From Coccinella septempunctata (lineage: Eukaryota > Arthropoda > Insecta > Coleoptera > Coccinellidae): a stretch of 64,000 nt of DNA. The stretch lies in the NCBI RefSeq assembly GCF_907165205.1, contig NC_058198.1:10331001-10395000 (forward strand), written 5' to 3'. The notes under the pieces were generated by a model. The model saw nothing but the letters and a program-made list of their open reading frames with translations, searched no databases and was not told where the DNA came from. Shown piece by piece: positions 1 through 10,990 of this stretch (positions are counted from its first letter, which is position 1; every line of letters begins with the position of its first letter). The position numbers were made by a program, and so were the translations under genes.

Positions 1-174
1 ATTTTGCGTTTTAAAAACAGTTCGTATGTTGAACTTCGAACCGATTCTTCTTATTTTTTCTGAAAGGCCATTAACATAAGGAATTACATTCAACAAATTT
101 GGTTGTTCTTGACGGTTTGTTGGTTGTTCCTGATCATTATTACGATTTTGGTTAGTCATTTTTCTCTCTAAATT

Positions 175-262
175 TAATATTGTTTTTTCAATAAAATTTT
201 TCTGGTATTGATTATCCCTAAGAAGAATGCAGAATCCTCCCAAAATAAATTTCAATCGATAT
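175..262 (+). repeat. Repeat E fragment
   Basis: The string gcagaatcctcccaaaat followed by a sequence close to tttcaatcgatat recurs at 48.2 kb, where it follows the end of a foldback arm. Related pieces lie at 8.56, 30.54 and 47.8 kb. This copy has only the distal half of the unit. The element class is unknown; no coding potential is seen. Confidence 0.45.
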
Positions 263-364
263 CGTGTCTAAAGGTTAGGTAAGTAATAGATCACAATTCG
301 AGCAAAATCCAACCGTGGGAAAAAAAGGAAAGGAAAGAATGTGTTGGACCTTGACGATTTAAAA

Positions 365-1010
365 AGACTCCAGGTCAGACTCCTAATGAGATGGTCGATT
401 TCCTCTTGAGGTATCTCATCACAGACATCTTGTACCTCATGTTGAAGTGCAGCTAGAGTCTATGGAGAAAGAGATGAACGAAGTTATCCTCTTGCCATGA
501 TATCCCATGTTCATGGGTGAAAGATCTGGATATACATATTTGGTCAAATGAAGAAATCTACTGCATTGTCCTTGAAATTAGCTAACTGGAGTCTGGCTAC
601 ATGTGGCCGTGCATTATCTTGTTGGACAGCGTTAGATCATAAGAAAGATCATGTGGTTGTATATTGATGAATACCCAAGGTGACCTACTTACATAAGCAA
701 TAGAACCCATATCATAATTCCGACAACAGGACAACAAACAATTGAGGATCTAGTCTTTTACCCTTAATTCTCATCATGCACGCCAAAACAGAATCTGTAT
801 TCATCACTGAAGATACTTCTATCCCATTCAAGGTCCCAGTTCAGTAGTAATATGCACCAAGCCAATATATCCTTTCGGTGCCTAGGCTAGGGGTGAGAGG
901 AAGGACAAACTGGGGACGGTACCTGTAGCTATAGCCTTCTTGATTCCATAACCTTCAAAAATTCACTCCTTTGCATCCTCTTGGCTATTTCTTCTGAATG
1001 CGCACCAAGT
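365..1010 (-). pseudogene. Tc1-like transposase remnant
   Basis: Read on the minus strand, this decayed DNA transposon keeps landmark motifs of Tc1-family DDE transposases in the correct order. A PLTP-like stretch lies near 880-900, SIFSDEYRF (first catalytic Asp region) near 784-820, VQQDNARPHVA (second Asp) near 597-630, and a C-terminal IPQEEIDHLIRS near 383-418. In-frame stops and frameshifts separate them, and the N-terminal DNA-binding domain is not recognisable. The protein would cut and paste its own element in the nucleus; this copy cannot. A piece of the same C-terminal end recurs near 15.3 kb. The superfamily call is firm; the exact family and the ends are not. Confidence 0.8.
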
Positions 1011-2849
1011 TTAGCTTGAGCTAAACTAAGAAGCAAAAGAAGTGGGAATCCAAAAAGATTTCCCAAGTTTGACAAGCTATAACTTCGACATTACATTGAT
1101 AATGTTGGACTTACAATCCCAAATGAACAGCCTTATCCTTCGCTTATATGCCACTGGCTCAGAGTAATCTTTTTTCAATCTCTTCTTGATGTTTAGGGTG
1201 TGAATGTAATGAAACCAAAAATTTCAATTTTTTGGGGAAGACTTTGGGAGGAGTAGAAGGCTTTACAGTTTTTTTCGGAACTGGGTGGATTGTTAGGTCG
1301 ATACTGAACAGTTTTTACGCTTTCTAGTAATTTAATTTTTTTGTAAATGTATGTATTAAAATTAATATTTAGTTTTGTGCATCTATGTGCACCTTTTTTG
1401 GTTCTTTGCCAATGTTCATTTAGGGTAATTGAGAGTTATTGTTTTTTGTATGGGTCTTTCAATCATAATCGCGCATCTAGATGAAGGTTCGACAGTTTTC
1501 CTGACCAGGTGTGGTGAACACATGTATCAGTTCAGTATCGCCGCAGACTTCGCTTAAGCACTGTGTTCGTTTTTCTTCGCATTTTTACACTTTACGAAAT
1601 AAAGTAAAGTGTTTCTCGCTGTTGAAAATAATTCCGAGAGTGAAACCATCTTTGGATGCCCTTCATAAAGCTGGCCAGCTCGTCTCTACACATCACACCA
1701 AAGGTAAGTAGTACCTTTATTTTCGCTTTTCATTTGGTTCGCCCATTAAGCAATTTCCAGTTGCCCTATCATAAAATTCAAGACAGTCTATCAACTCTTT
1801 TCGAGTGGTCCTTCAGACACTTTGAATTTCTTGTTTTCTTTTGAGTTAGAAATCAGATACCAATATTTTATACAGACACCTTGGGTCTTCTTAGTCACTT
1901 TTAGGATACAACGCGTTGCTATGGAAATATCGCCATTTTTTGAAATCATCATTTTTCTTGAAATTTTTTATATAATCTTCCACAGTTCCTAACCGATGTT
2001 GAATTTTTTGCCATTGGTGACAAGCATTATTCTTAATATTATGGTATAACTGGCGCAGGGTAATTTATTTCAAGCTTCTGTTGTAAAGGGTGTGAACATA
2101 TAGAATCTAAAAATTCCAATTCTTCGGCTAGGAATTTGGAAATATTGGCGACCTCATAAAGTTCTTCTTCATGATGAGTGGATTGTTAGGTCATCACATT
2201 GACATTTGTGTCATTTTCTCGATACATTGCGTTTCTACTGAAATAGATAATTTATGAAATTCCTTTTTTCTCAAGAAATTCACCTTTGTTCAAATAACAA
2301 GAGCAGATACTGACTCCATCAAGGATATCTCATAATTAAAATGACCATCTGCATTAACGAGCATAAAGGGCCCTATGATAATTAAAAACAAAACTTAATT
2401 TTAAGTAAAATTTTTCACATTTTTTTTTAGAACAAGCTTCAACGGTATCATGGAGTGCTTGTTCTGTTTTTGTGGGTGATAATACTCTGCTTGATCGAGC
2501 ATATTGAGTGTTTCCTAAAGGAACACAGCCAGAAACTCAAAGATGAAATTGTATACAAATGAAGAGAAAATGAAATTTTCACAAAACTCCAATTTGAGTG
2601 TGACGCTCAACAAAACGATAGAAAATTTCGAATAAAACCAAGCATATTTACACGGTCAGAGTGTATCACATATCTACCTTATATGACGACGCCACAGTTT
2701 TTGATCATTTTCCTCACAAAGTATTCCTCGATGCAGTATACACTTGATCCCTTTTACTGTTTTTCAAAAAGAGACAAATTTCCAGAGAACAACGAAATTC
2801 ATCAAATATCGTTATTTTCACAGCAACAAAATGTATCGAGAAATCTTTT
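1011..2849. other. No gene recognised
   Basis: AT-rich DNA with only short reading frames. A 66-codon frame at 1511-1711 ends next to a sequence resembling a splice donor (aaaggtaagt, about 1700), but I recognise no protein in it. At 2430-2475 a short inverted repeat (gaacaagc ... gcttgttc) flanks about 20 bases. Confidence 0.4.
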
Positions 2850-3310
2850 ACTTCAACATATATTTCAACAGTAGATTCTTGATCGAAAGAAACAGTTTTT
2901 CCTTTACCACATTTTCCGATTCGGCTCTGAAAAAACAAAATTTCTTTCAGAATAACAACCTGAATCCATGACCCTACACATCTGTGGATCTTTCAAACAG
3001 AGTTGCATTCAACCAAAGTACCCCATTTTTTCGAATTTCACAGATATGTTTAATTTCTGAATATTGAATCAATCGAAAACGGCACATTAAATGAGAAAAT
3101 ATGGAGAATACTTCTATTTTTCTAAATGGCAAAATTTTCTTCTTGAGCAACCAACTTGAGTGTTGGGTTCTTCGAATTTCTGGTATATTTATGGTATGTT
3201 TTAGTCATAATAAAGAAATTGGAAGATTTTGTGATCGAAAAATGTTCACTACATCGATGAAAAATGATATTTCGAAAATCAATCTATTCCATGAAGTGAG
3301 TTTGGCCCAT
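2850..3310 (+). mobile_element. MITE family A, copy 1 (internal piece)
   Basis: This matches the interior of the inverted-repeat element seen complete at 46.7 kb: the inner arm (ttcaacagtagattcttga), then ctacacatctgtggatcttt, the tcgaaaacggc(a/g)cat stretch and the ttgggttcttcga stretch, in the same order. The outer arms are missing and part of the left interior is deleted. It has no coding capacity; the short frames here are accidental. Confidence 0.65.
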
Positions 3311-4140
3311 TAACGATCTTAACATTCGCATCTATACCTTAAACTACCCTGAAATTTCCCTAGCTCTTCTTCTCTGGCAGTCAAAGTGTTAATTGACTTT
3401 CACATCGTCAATGAGTCCAAATTTGAGACCATTTTCGACTCATAATCCGAAAATTACAGACAATTGGATAACATTCCTATTGTAACCATCGCGCAATAAA
3501 ATTTAGTTTTTTGGGTTATCTTGAGTATGATCTCGTTTTGTAAAATGTGAAATTAATTGTAAAATTAAACGCAGACAAGAATGAAATAGTACCAAAAACT
3601 AGCTGAATAGGGAGAAATCAACAAATCCAGTTTCCAAGATGCTTAAAATAATGATGTCATGACTATAGCTTCCTTGGTAACGAAGAAAGTAATACTGTTT
3701 CCAATACCTACCCAACCTTCACCTTAACCAGACCCATAACAATGAAAAAAATAAATGCTTTCCACATTTCTCATCTCACATAAGCGAAGGAGATATCAAA
3801 GAAGAAGTGTTTTCGTTCCTTAGACCGATATTTCTAAATTACATATATCAAAGAACTTTCAGCGAAACAATATACCACTTTTGAATTTCAGCTCGTGGCG
3901 TCAAACCCTTTGTCGTTCACTGTATGAAACAGAGGTATCTCTCATTTCTCTTTCTATGGAGTATAATAGGGCGACCTGAAAACTTGAATATGCAAGTGAT
4001 AAAATATCATATTTTCCCGTTTTGTTTCGAAAATAATCCATTCGTAGTTCGAGAGAATTTATTACACCCGGCGTAGTGTACCTATAAGCCACTAAACCTT
4101 TTCTTCATGCATTTTTTCGATCGGTTCTCATCGTTCAATC
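3311..4140. other. No gene recognised
   Basis: AT-rich sequence without recognisable coding, RNA or repeat content. The longest frame (63 codons, minus, 3901-4092) has no familiar motif. Confidence 0.4.
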
Positions 4141-4149
4141 TTGAATGAT

Positions 4150-4995
4150 AGGTTAGGTACGTGACCGAAATGTCGATGAACAAGTTTTAAGGGTTCCTGA
4201 CGGTCCATATCAAGATATGTCCCTTTGTCGCTGGATGAAAAATGGATTTTTCATACATCGCATTCAATTTTTCATTTTCGCGAAAGTGCACTTTCTAGAG
4301 TTGCAAAATGGGAACGTTCTGGTAAGCACCGTTTGAAAGATCGCCATCCCTCACTCGGCGGTTTGAATGATGTACATCGACAGGAAAAAGAACCTGCCGG
4401 CTATTTTCGGAATTGTTCAATATACGGAGTGCATCAAGAAGTGTCTTTCCAGATGAAGGATGTGTTAAACATTTATCTGGAGAATGCACATGGTGACCCA
4501 TCCTCTTTATTTTGGCAGACATTAATAGATATTGGAAATTTCTTTCAAAATGCCTTTTTATATTGCTCACAGATGAGTCGAAATATGGAAGTTTTTCGAG
4601 TAGTTGGCGTGTTCCAGTATAAATTATAGTGCCTGGAAATCGCAGATCCATTGAGGAATTTCATTTGTTCAGAGGCGGCACAGTTACTGTTTGGGGAAGC
4701 ATTCGTTTCAATGGACGTACAAGATTGTTTGTGAGAGGAAGTCTTGTCGATGAAGCTCCAGAAATTCATGGTATTCCGCATTTGGCCCTATCCACTCGGT
4801 TGCCGGACCTCAATCCCATTAAATACTCTTGAGATCATATTTCACGAGATTTGGATTGTCATCAACCACCACCACACCACATGCACTTCAAGAACTCAGA
4901 ACGGCTGCTTCGGAGAGAAATGGATCAAAGCTACTTCAACAATCTAATTGAAATGTGCAAAGGATTTGTCAAGCTATGGTTGATATTCGAAGAGC
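4150..4995 (+). pseudogene. Tc1-like transposase remnant
   Basis: Plus-strand DNA transposon relic that can be followed through three frames. An N-terminal helix-turn-helix-like stretch (RVAKWERSGKHR) starts near 4296, a TDESKYGSF motif (first catalytic Asp) near 4567, TVTVWGSIRFNGRT near 4682, then PDLNPI near 4804 and a C-terminal W/R-rich tail to about 4995. The QDNA(R/P)PH block expected between the VWGS and DLNPI motifs is absent: the reading passes from a GSLV-like stretch straight to a HGI-like stretch near 4745-4780. That is an internal deletion of the second catalytic Asp region. Stops and frameshifts also inactivate it. Tc1/mariner membership is secure; the family is not. Confidence 0.75.
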
Positions 4996-5154
4996 CAATA
5001 CTCTTTACTGAACTTTATTCTTTCTATTTTTCGATTGGAATGACTACAAAAGATACATTTCCACTTGAAATACTGTCAAATATTTGTTTTAGGGAGGAGT
5101 ATATTGTTTACAGCAGCACTTACCAAGTCTTCCACCACCACTATGAGAATTAAG

Positions 5155-5290
5155 AGAATAGATGTAGCACAATCTGAAAAGTGGAGATTCTGTATGGAGG
5201 GCTGAAACTCGTCGTTGGTGGGAGAGAGGCCCTGAGGGGAGGACACGATAGACCTCAAGGTCGAAGTGCATTTAAAACATATGGAGGCAT
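5155..5290 (+). mobile_element. Possible LINE 3' end fragment
   Basis: The phrase cgatagacctcaaggtcg followed by a gcagtg-like stretch resembles phrases at 28.77 kb and, weakly, 46.52 kb. At 28.77 kb it lies just before the tail of an inserted LINE fragment. No protein is readable here, so this is repeat similarity only. Confidence 0.3.
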
Positions 5291-5490
5291 TGCATGATAT
5301 TGTTGACAAATAACACCCAATGAAATATGTGTGTGTGAACCTAAATGATTGGAATATTTTGACTCCAAATGGATTTCGATATGTTATAAGTTTCCCCCAA
5401 ACTCCATACTTCAAGAAAACCTTCCATGACAAAAAACCCTTGAAATAGGCACATCAGGGAAAAACTAGTATATCACGTATTGAACTTGAA

Positions 5491-5561
5491 ACAGATTATA
5501 CGATTTTTACAGAATGAGTTTTCAAACCACGAAACGTGTTTCGCCATCACTATCGCTATCT
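5491..5561 (-). repeat. Inverted copy of the 7.26 kb repeat
   Basis: Read on the minus strand, gcgaaacacg then cgtggtttgaaaactcatt and a cgtat(a/c)atctgttt end match 7261-7338 on the plus strand with few differences. The two copies face each other across about 1.7 kb that holds a LINE and a foldback element. The parent element is not identified. Confidence 0.6.
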
Positions 5562-5566
5562 TTTGG

Positions 5567-6285
5567 TAATTCATTCATTGCTGTATCCCGTTGCCGAGAA
5601 TAAATCTACAAAAAGTCTCAAAATCAAAACTATCGGTGCTATCAAACTTGTAATTTCTTAGGGCTACTTGCGACTGTGTGTCCCCCTGTGACTGAAGAGA
5701 CCCAACCGTGACCTACAAATCCTTCCACACTCTGGGCAGATCTACCAGATCTGGCCGCCGCTGTAGTCTTCTCGAGTCTCCATTATAACTGTGCACCATA
5801 GACCTCCACTGTGATCTGTCTAACGCTAGTTGTTCCCAGTTATGATTGGCATCAACTGATTTTAGGGATTGATGCAATATATACTTGAACCGCTTATACT
5901 GGCCTCCTGGTTTCCGAGCTCCATCTGTGAATTCGCCATACAGAGCTCTTTTTGAGAGTCTTGTGTTTTGCATCCTCAGAATGTATCCGCTCCATCTGAG
6001 TCGTTACTTGAGTCTCAATTGTTATACAACTCTCCCTCTGCAAGACTTCTGCATTTGAAACTTTGTGATACCATCTGATGTGCATTATTTGTCTTTTGAC
6101 GTTTGTTCAAGCTGTTTAATGTGTCGCCTGTAAGGCGTCCAGCTTTCGCTTCCGTAAGCTTTGGAAAGACCACTGCTTTGTAAACAGCTGTCTTGGTCTT
6201 CAGATTGAGGTCGTGATTTTGAAACACTCTATCCTTTAGCTTCCAGAATGTACGTGATGCCGAGTTGATACGGGCATCCACCTTC
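5567..6285 (-). pseudogene. LINE family L-A, 3' part of reverse transcriptase ORF
   Basis: Minus-strand, 5'-truncated non-LTR retrotransposon. The reading starts near 6281 in the RT C-terminal (thumb) region with an INSASRTFWKLK stretch and NHDLNLKTKTAVYKAVV. It continues through a QVTTQMERIH region and ends with KPGGQYKRFKYILHQSLK and WEQLALDRSQWRSMV near 5800. The C-terminal zinc finger seen in the 22 kb copy is eroded. Frameshifts split it into at least three frames. The 3' UTR (gtagatttattc on the minus strand) ends in a short (AATG)n tail at about 5567-5576, the expected end for this family. Three other copies lie at 21.2, 36.4 and 42.5 kb. I do not assign a named clade. Confidence 0.85.
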
Positions 6286-6346
6286 AGGTGGGTGAAGGTA
6301 AACTGAAATTTTTAGTACCGAACGAAATATATAAGCTAGCATTTAA

Positions 6347-7030
6347 TTCTACTCCTAAGAATCTATTTTAGTTTTTTACCTTTTCAACATTCAAGTTTTA
6401 TATATTTTTTGTTTATTTTTTGATTTGTTTTGATCATTTGATGTTAGCGACTAAATTGACAAAAATACAACTACCAGTTGAACACAAATATTCAAAAAAA
6501 TTTAGGTTTTCGGTAAGCTAACAAATTAACTTTCAAAACTGAAAATACTCTAGGTAAATACATGAAAATTAGTCAAAGGAATAAGGTAAATGAATGTGGA
6601 GTTTATAAACCTACTTGTAGTGATTGTTCACCGTTTTATATGTGTTGGTAGAAATTTTCGAAAAAGAATATTGGAACTTTGAAATTGTTTCATCAAAAGC
6701 ACGGGAAATTGTTCGTTTGGTGAGCATCTGTTGAATGCAGTATACAACTTCAACGAAGACTTCGTTACATATTGAAACTAAAAGTCAGAAACTGAATCTT
6801 TCAGAAAGTTTGGAAAGCAATAAATGTAAAAGTTATCGCCGGATTTACTCAACTACTAGATTGACCTCGATAACTCCCCATTACAGAATTTTTGTGTTCA
6901 ACTAGTAGTGTTTTCGTCTGTTTAGGCGCTAACATGAAATAAACAGAACAAAAACTAAACAAAAAATATATAAAACTTGAATTTTGAGAAAAGAGAAAAA
7001 AGAAGCTTTGTTGAAATCTTAGGGTAGATG
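6347..7030. mobile_element. Foldback element with ~140 bp inverted arms
   Basis: The left arm (about 6347-6494) and right arm (about 6886-7030) are imperfect inverted repeats. Both contain ttcaagttttatatattttt followed by tgtttattttt-like DNA, gatgttagcg(a/c)ctaaa and agttgaacacaaa in matching order. The ~390 bp between them encodes nothing recognisable. This is the structure of a non-autonomous foldback or long-TIR MITE. Target duplications could not be fixed by eye. Confidence 0.7.
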
Positions 7031-7260
7031 ATAGTCTTCGATAATATCGAGAAATATATATTCTATTATGAACTGATGAGTTCCATTTTCTATATTATTT
7101 GATGGTCGATCCTTCGATTGGTTGAACGTTTCGGAAATCACCATTACACTAGCTCAAGTCCGACTTGTATCTGCCCAAAATTGCTATGAATATTCGGGAA
7201 ACTGTCATTATTCCCTCCAGATTCTAAGGAGTAAAATGCTTGCTTATATATTTCACCCAC

Positions 7261-7338
7261 CTGAAGATGCTATTGTGATAACGAAACACGTGTCGTGGTT
7301 TGAAAACTCATTTTGTGAAAAACGTATCATCTGTTTTG
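7261..7338 (+). repeat. Plus-strand copy of the 5.5 kb repeat
   Basis: It shares cgaaacacg(t)gtcgtggtttgaaaactcatt with the inverted copy at 5491-5561. Here it follows ctgaagatgctattgtgata. Function and parent element are unknown. Confidence 0.55.
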
Positions 7339-7497
7339 GTTCTATGGTAGATTTTCATCAAGTATCGCTCACATCAATCCAATATTTATGAATTGTCATC
7401 CGAATTCTTCCATCGGAAGGAAGTCGACCATAGAATCAAGCGGACGGTAACGTTCAAAATTCCCGGAAAATTGTTGGATTCACGGTCTACCCACATT

Positions 7498-7707
7498 ATG
7501 AGCTTTAAAGGCGAAAGAAACACGGCCCCGAAAATGATCCTGCTGTATTTCATTCTGCTCCCTCTTTGTTTTCGCTTCTCTTCCCATAGACTTCAGGGAG
7601 CCCCAACCCCGGTAGACATTCCTGATGTGTGTGAAACTGAAAATGGAAAACTAAGTAAAGACTTGCCGTCGAAAAATAGTCGGAGTGGTCATAAATTAAA
7701 TTTTTAA
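7498..7707 (+). CDS. Speculative 69-codon frame with signal-peptide-like segment
   Basis: The ATG at 7498 opens a 69-codon frame ending in TAA at 7705-7707. Residues 13-27 (MILLYFILLPLCFRF) form a hydrophobic stretch of signal-peptide type after a short basic leader. The remainder is hydrophilic with one Cys (in DVCETENGK). The surrounding 7.39-7.8 kb is visibly less AT-rich than its flanks and matches no repeat in the window. I do not recognise the protein, see no clear splice site, and a chance frame is the more likely explanation. Confidence 0.15.
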   Translation: MSFKGERNTAPKMILLYFILLPLCFRFSSHRLQGAPTPVDIPDVCETENGKLSKDLPSKNSRSGHKLNF

Positions 7708-8244
7708 GCGTGGTGCGGCGTCGGTGAACGTGCTGAAACATACGCCGGGCTAGTTTGGCGCTCTGCTTGCCCACATTATTTCTGAATCTTTCTGGAGGAA
7801 CTTGATTGCGAGATAAGATGAGTGATCTCGCAACGCAATATGGTGCTGATGTATGGGATTTTTACTGAGGGGTCGAGCCTTAAATATAACGGCAAGGGCG
7901 ACAGAATGGGATAATTAACACTTGAATGTTTTATGTTTTCGACGCTCCCTGATTTTTCCTCACGAGGTCACCAGGTTATGGCTGGAATAAATCGAACATC
8001 TTTTCTTGGTGGAAGGGGAATTGTAGCTTCTAAGAAATGGAGGGAATTGGTTCACCAAATCAGCCCTAACTTATGATTACACATATGTGGCAACAGATTT
8101 CAATCGAATTGTTCATACAAGGTAATTCATTGGTAAATGGGCGGAAGCTGAGGGTAGATAGAGGACACTGAAGTGAGTCAGAATAATCTATACCTATTTA
8201 AAGAACTTTATAATCAAGATACAAAGTGTTTCAATGATATTTTT
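7708..8244. other. No gene recognised
   Basis: Less AT-rich at its start (7.71-7.85 kb), then ordinary AT-rich DNA. No repeat or reading frame is recognised. Confidence 0.35.
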
Positions 8245-8560
8245 GTTAAATAAACACTTAAATAGAATGGGACTGACCGGTTGTTCCCTGTGCCGCTGGT
8301 GCAGGAGCACTGATGAAAGTGCAGAAACATATTCTGTTCATCTGCAGCAATCTTGAAGAGTTAAGGATGACACACCTCGGAAACCCAACACCCACAATTC
8401 CTATGGTGAGAGGGACTCCTCTCTGTAGACTTGTGGCGTTTTTGCCAGCGTGTCTCAGGGTTTGTGTCTCTCCAACTACAAGCGGACGAACAATGGGTCA
8501 CAAGGCCTCAGTTCAGCCTAGTGAGGCACCGCACGTAGAAGAAGAAGAAGAAGAAGATAT
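8245..8560 (+). pseudogene. Jockey/CR1-like LINE 3' end
   Basis: Plus strand: the frame HLNRMGLTGCSLCRWCR, followed after a one-base shift by HILFICSNLEELRMTHLG, matches the Cys/His finger-like tail after RNase H in Jockey-type LINE polyproteins (CxxC ... H ... C, then an L-x-x-x-R stretch). The 3' part runs into a (GAA)n tract at 8538-8559, plausibly the simple-sequence tail of the element. It is 5'-truncated: no RT or RNase H core remains. The call rests on motif spacing rather than alignment. Confidence 0.55.
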
Positions 8561-8650
8561 GTTGCAAGAATTTACGCAGGAGCAAATCGTTGATTTCATT
8601 TTTAATTGATTTTGTTTCAAAGATTGGGAGTGAAAACCCTAAAAAGTTTA
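8560..8650 (+). repeat. Repeat E copy
   Basis: The stretches tgcaagaatttacgcagga and ttaattgattttgtttca, then gggagtgaaaaccctaaa, match the foldback arms at 47.8 and 48.15 kb. The copy directly abuts the LINE tail at 8.55 kb. Confidence 0.55.
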
Positions 8651-8924
8651 TGAAGAGATGAAAATATGTTGGAAGTGATTGCAGGACTGTGATTTATGCT
8701 ATTAACATACAGTTTGTAGAGGGTGCTCAAAACTTGGTTGTGATTTATGGTTGAGGTTTCGCGAGCATGTGGCATGTTTGGTTCGGAGAGTTTATGGAGC
8801 CTTCAGGATGCTCTACCAGCAAAGATCTTATTTTCCAATCACTACGAAAAGGGTCCCATGTGAAAGACTAGTCTTTTCGAAATTTAATTACTGCTTTCCT
8901 GTTTACAGGTTTTGTTTTGACCAG

Positions 8925-9080
8925 GAGGGTAGCGTAACGGGTTACCATACAATTCTGCGTATGATACAAGAGCTCAGGGAAAAAAACCCAGTGAAAAACC
9001 CTTTCTCCCCATGAGGGTAGTGGATTGTAAGAGATGGAACTGTTTATAAAATAAGCTGTATTAGGTTATGGAATTAGACA
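8925..9080 (-). mobile_element. LINE family L-C 3' UTR fragment
   Basis: The sequence gtaacgggttaccatacaat followed by atgatacaagagctcaggga matches 54.43 kb, less closely 51.15 kb, and inverted 63.3 kb. At 51 and 54 kb this block lies just downstream of RNase H-bearing LINE pieces in the same orientation. I therefore infer a 5'-truncated 3' end on the minus strand. Confidence 0.5.
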
Positions 9081-9559
9081 ATATGAACATGTTTTTCAAG
9101 TTTCGTTGGTTGATGTTCTTACCATAATCATAGTAATGAAATTTTCCCCTATCTTCACAAAAAGCTGAAGTATAGGACTGATATTCATAATTTGAATATA
9201 AGGCTTAAAAATATGCTTTCTGGTTCCCAGCACAGAACATCGACCTTTCAGAGATGTTTCAAATAAAATATAGTAAAGCTCAACAACTCTATTCCAAACG
9301 AATATGAGAAACATACACCAGTTATTTTCGAAAGAGTGATCACGACTAATCTCCTGCACAATATTGGTGTATTATTTTTTTTGTCCCCGAAAATTGATCA
9401 GTTATAATTGCTTGAGATGTACTGTTGGTTTTTGTTTCTTTTATTATGTGAATTCTGCTCCATATTTTTTTTATATACATTAATTCATTTTTCCATTTAC
9501 ACATCACATTGTATTTATTTTTTATGAACTCATTGGAAGATGTAATTGTAAAGAAGACT
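9081..9559. other. No gene recognised
   Basis: AT-rich. An 87-codon minus frame (9096-9359) has no recognisable motif. Confidence 0.35.
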
Positions 9560-10990
9560 TAACTGGTAGAGCACCTCCTTGGTGAACTTCACCTTGAGGT
9601 TTCATTTTTATGGAAATAAAAACATGACTTTAGCCTTCCGGCTTCCACACTCCTCTCTAGAGGAACATTCACTTATCCCAGATATCACAGATATCAAAAG
9701 GATTAAGCTCTGTTGGAGCCCTTTCCAAGTTTTCGGGCTCGTAGTGGTGGTCAGGTTTGAGTCACTCCTCGGCTCCTTGCTGTCGGTTGGATTCCTATCC
9801 ACATGCACTTCCTGTCGGAGCAGACTGTGTTCCTCTGCATTCCTCATGTACTTACGTACAGTTCTCGCCGTTCCCAGCAGTACCGCTTTTTGTATGACTC
9901 TATAAATATTTTCGTCCAACTGAAGTTTCCTCAAGTTCTCTGGTAGTTACCAAGCCTGTAGATGAAATGACAGTAGAAATGGCCTTGATATCTTTGAACC
10001 TGGTTTGTTCCTCGAGATCTCTGTATTTTGAAATTTTCTCAGTGTGCCTATCTAGAAGATTGTTATTATTTGGAATCGCTACGTCGATGAATAGTGCTCT
10101 GTTCTCATCCTTATCCAGCAATATGAGGTCAGGACTATTGTGAGTTATTTTCCAGTCTGTGAGAACCGTGCAATCCCAGTAGAGCTTGTAATGATCATTT
10201 TCCAATACATCATCCGGATGGTAATTGTAATAGGTAACCGTTTTCGACCTTAGAAGTTGGTAGTTTATTGCAAATTCTTGGTGAGGAGTCTTGGCAACAG
10301 CATCATGTCTATTCTTGTACTCCGTGCCCGCGAACTTCTGACATCCACCGGTGATGTGCTGGATAGTTTCATGTGTCGCACAGTCACAATGACTGAGGCA
10401 TCCTTGGCGATGTATTTTATGTAGTTCCTTGTTGGAATTACCTGTTCTTGGATGGCGAGGATGAAGCCCTTTATCTCGGGAAACAACCATCTGGATGTCA
10501 ACCAGTAGTTCGACGAAGATATGTTGACGTAATCATGGTTGACCTCGTTTCGGTGCCTTTCATGTGAAGGTTTGCCAATCAGTTTCTGCATTTTGCTTCC
10601 TGCAGCATGTTCGACGGTTTCAAAGTGGTCCTGTTGTAGCTTTAACGGAGTAGAACTATCAGCAACACAAACTACTCGATGGAGTTCTGACGAAGGAGCC
10701 TCAATTTCCTGAAACATACGGTTGGACAAATCAAAAATTCCTCTTCCTCTACCCCCAAGGTATCGTGGCAGCTCTGTCCGTTCTATTGAGCTTTTGGGGT
10801 GATGATTATTGTGTTTTGTCAGCATCGTCCTCATTTTTCTCTGTAAGACTACTAAATCAGTGATGGTCCAAGAGATGATAGCGAAGGAGTAACTCAGTGC
10901 TGAGCAAGCGTAGGTATTAATCGCTTTGATCAGATTCTTGCTGTTGAGTAAAATATTATTATCATTATTAATGTCTTCGCACTTCAAGGT
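9560..10990 (-). pseudogene. LINE family L-B: RT tail, CCHC finger, restriction-like endonuclease
   Basis: Minus-strand 5'-truncated LINE of the restriction-like-endonuclease group (R2/R4-type architecture). From about 10987 it reads as the RT C-terminal region (LIKAINTYACSALSYSF, LTKHNNHHPKSSIERTELPR). After a frameshift near 10.4 kb, a CxCx7Hx4C knuckle (C35, C37, H45, C50 of the 196-codon frame 9900-10490) precedes a PD...D nuclease motif (P120-D121, D136, in SPDLILLDKD and LFIDVAIPN). The family's usual R/K before PD is Ser here. The C-terminus (LDENIYRVIQKAVLLGTARTVRKYM) continues in another frame to about 9800. In the family, the nuclease nicks the target so that RT can prime on it. This copy is dead through frameshifts. 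Related pieces lie at 23.9 and 30.6 kb. Confidence 0.85.

Noticed and set aside
2430..2475. Short hairpin followed by T-run as a terminator
   Set aside because: No gene precedes it, and the window is eukaryotic; such stem plus T-run combinations are expected by chance in AT-rich DNA.
7070..7090. ctgatgag string as a hammerhead ribozyme core
   Set aside because: No GAAA-containing partner segment or stem pairing was found nearby in the required arrangement.
8538..8559. (GAA)n tract as a coding acidic run (EEEEE) of a real protein
   Set aside because: It sits at the 3' end of a LINE fragment, after the polyprotein tail, and is better explained as the element's simple-sequence tail.
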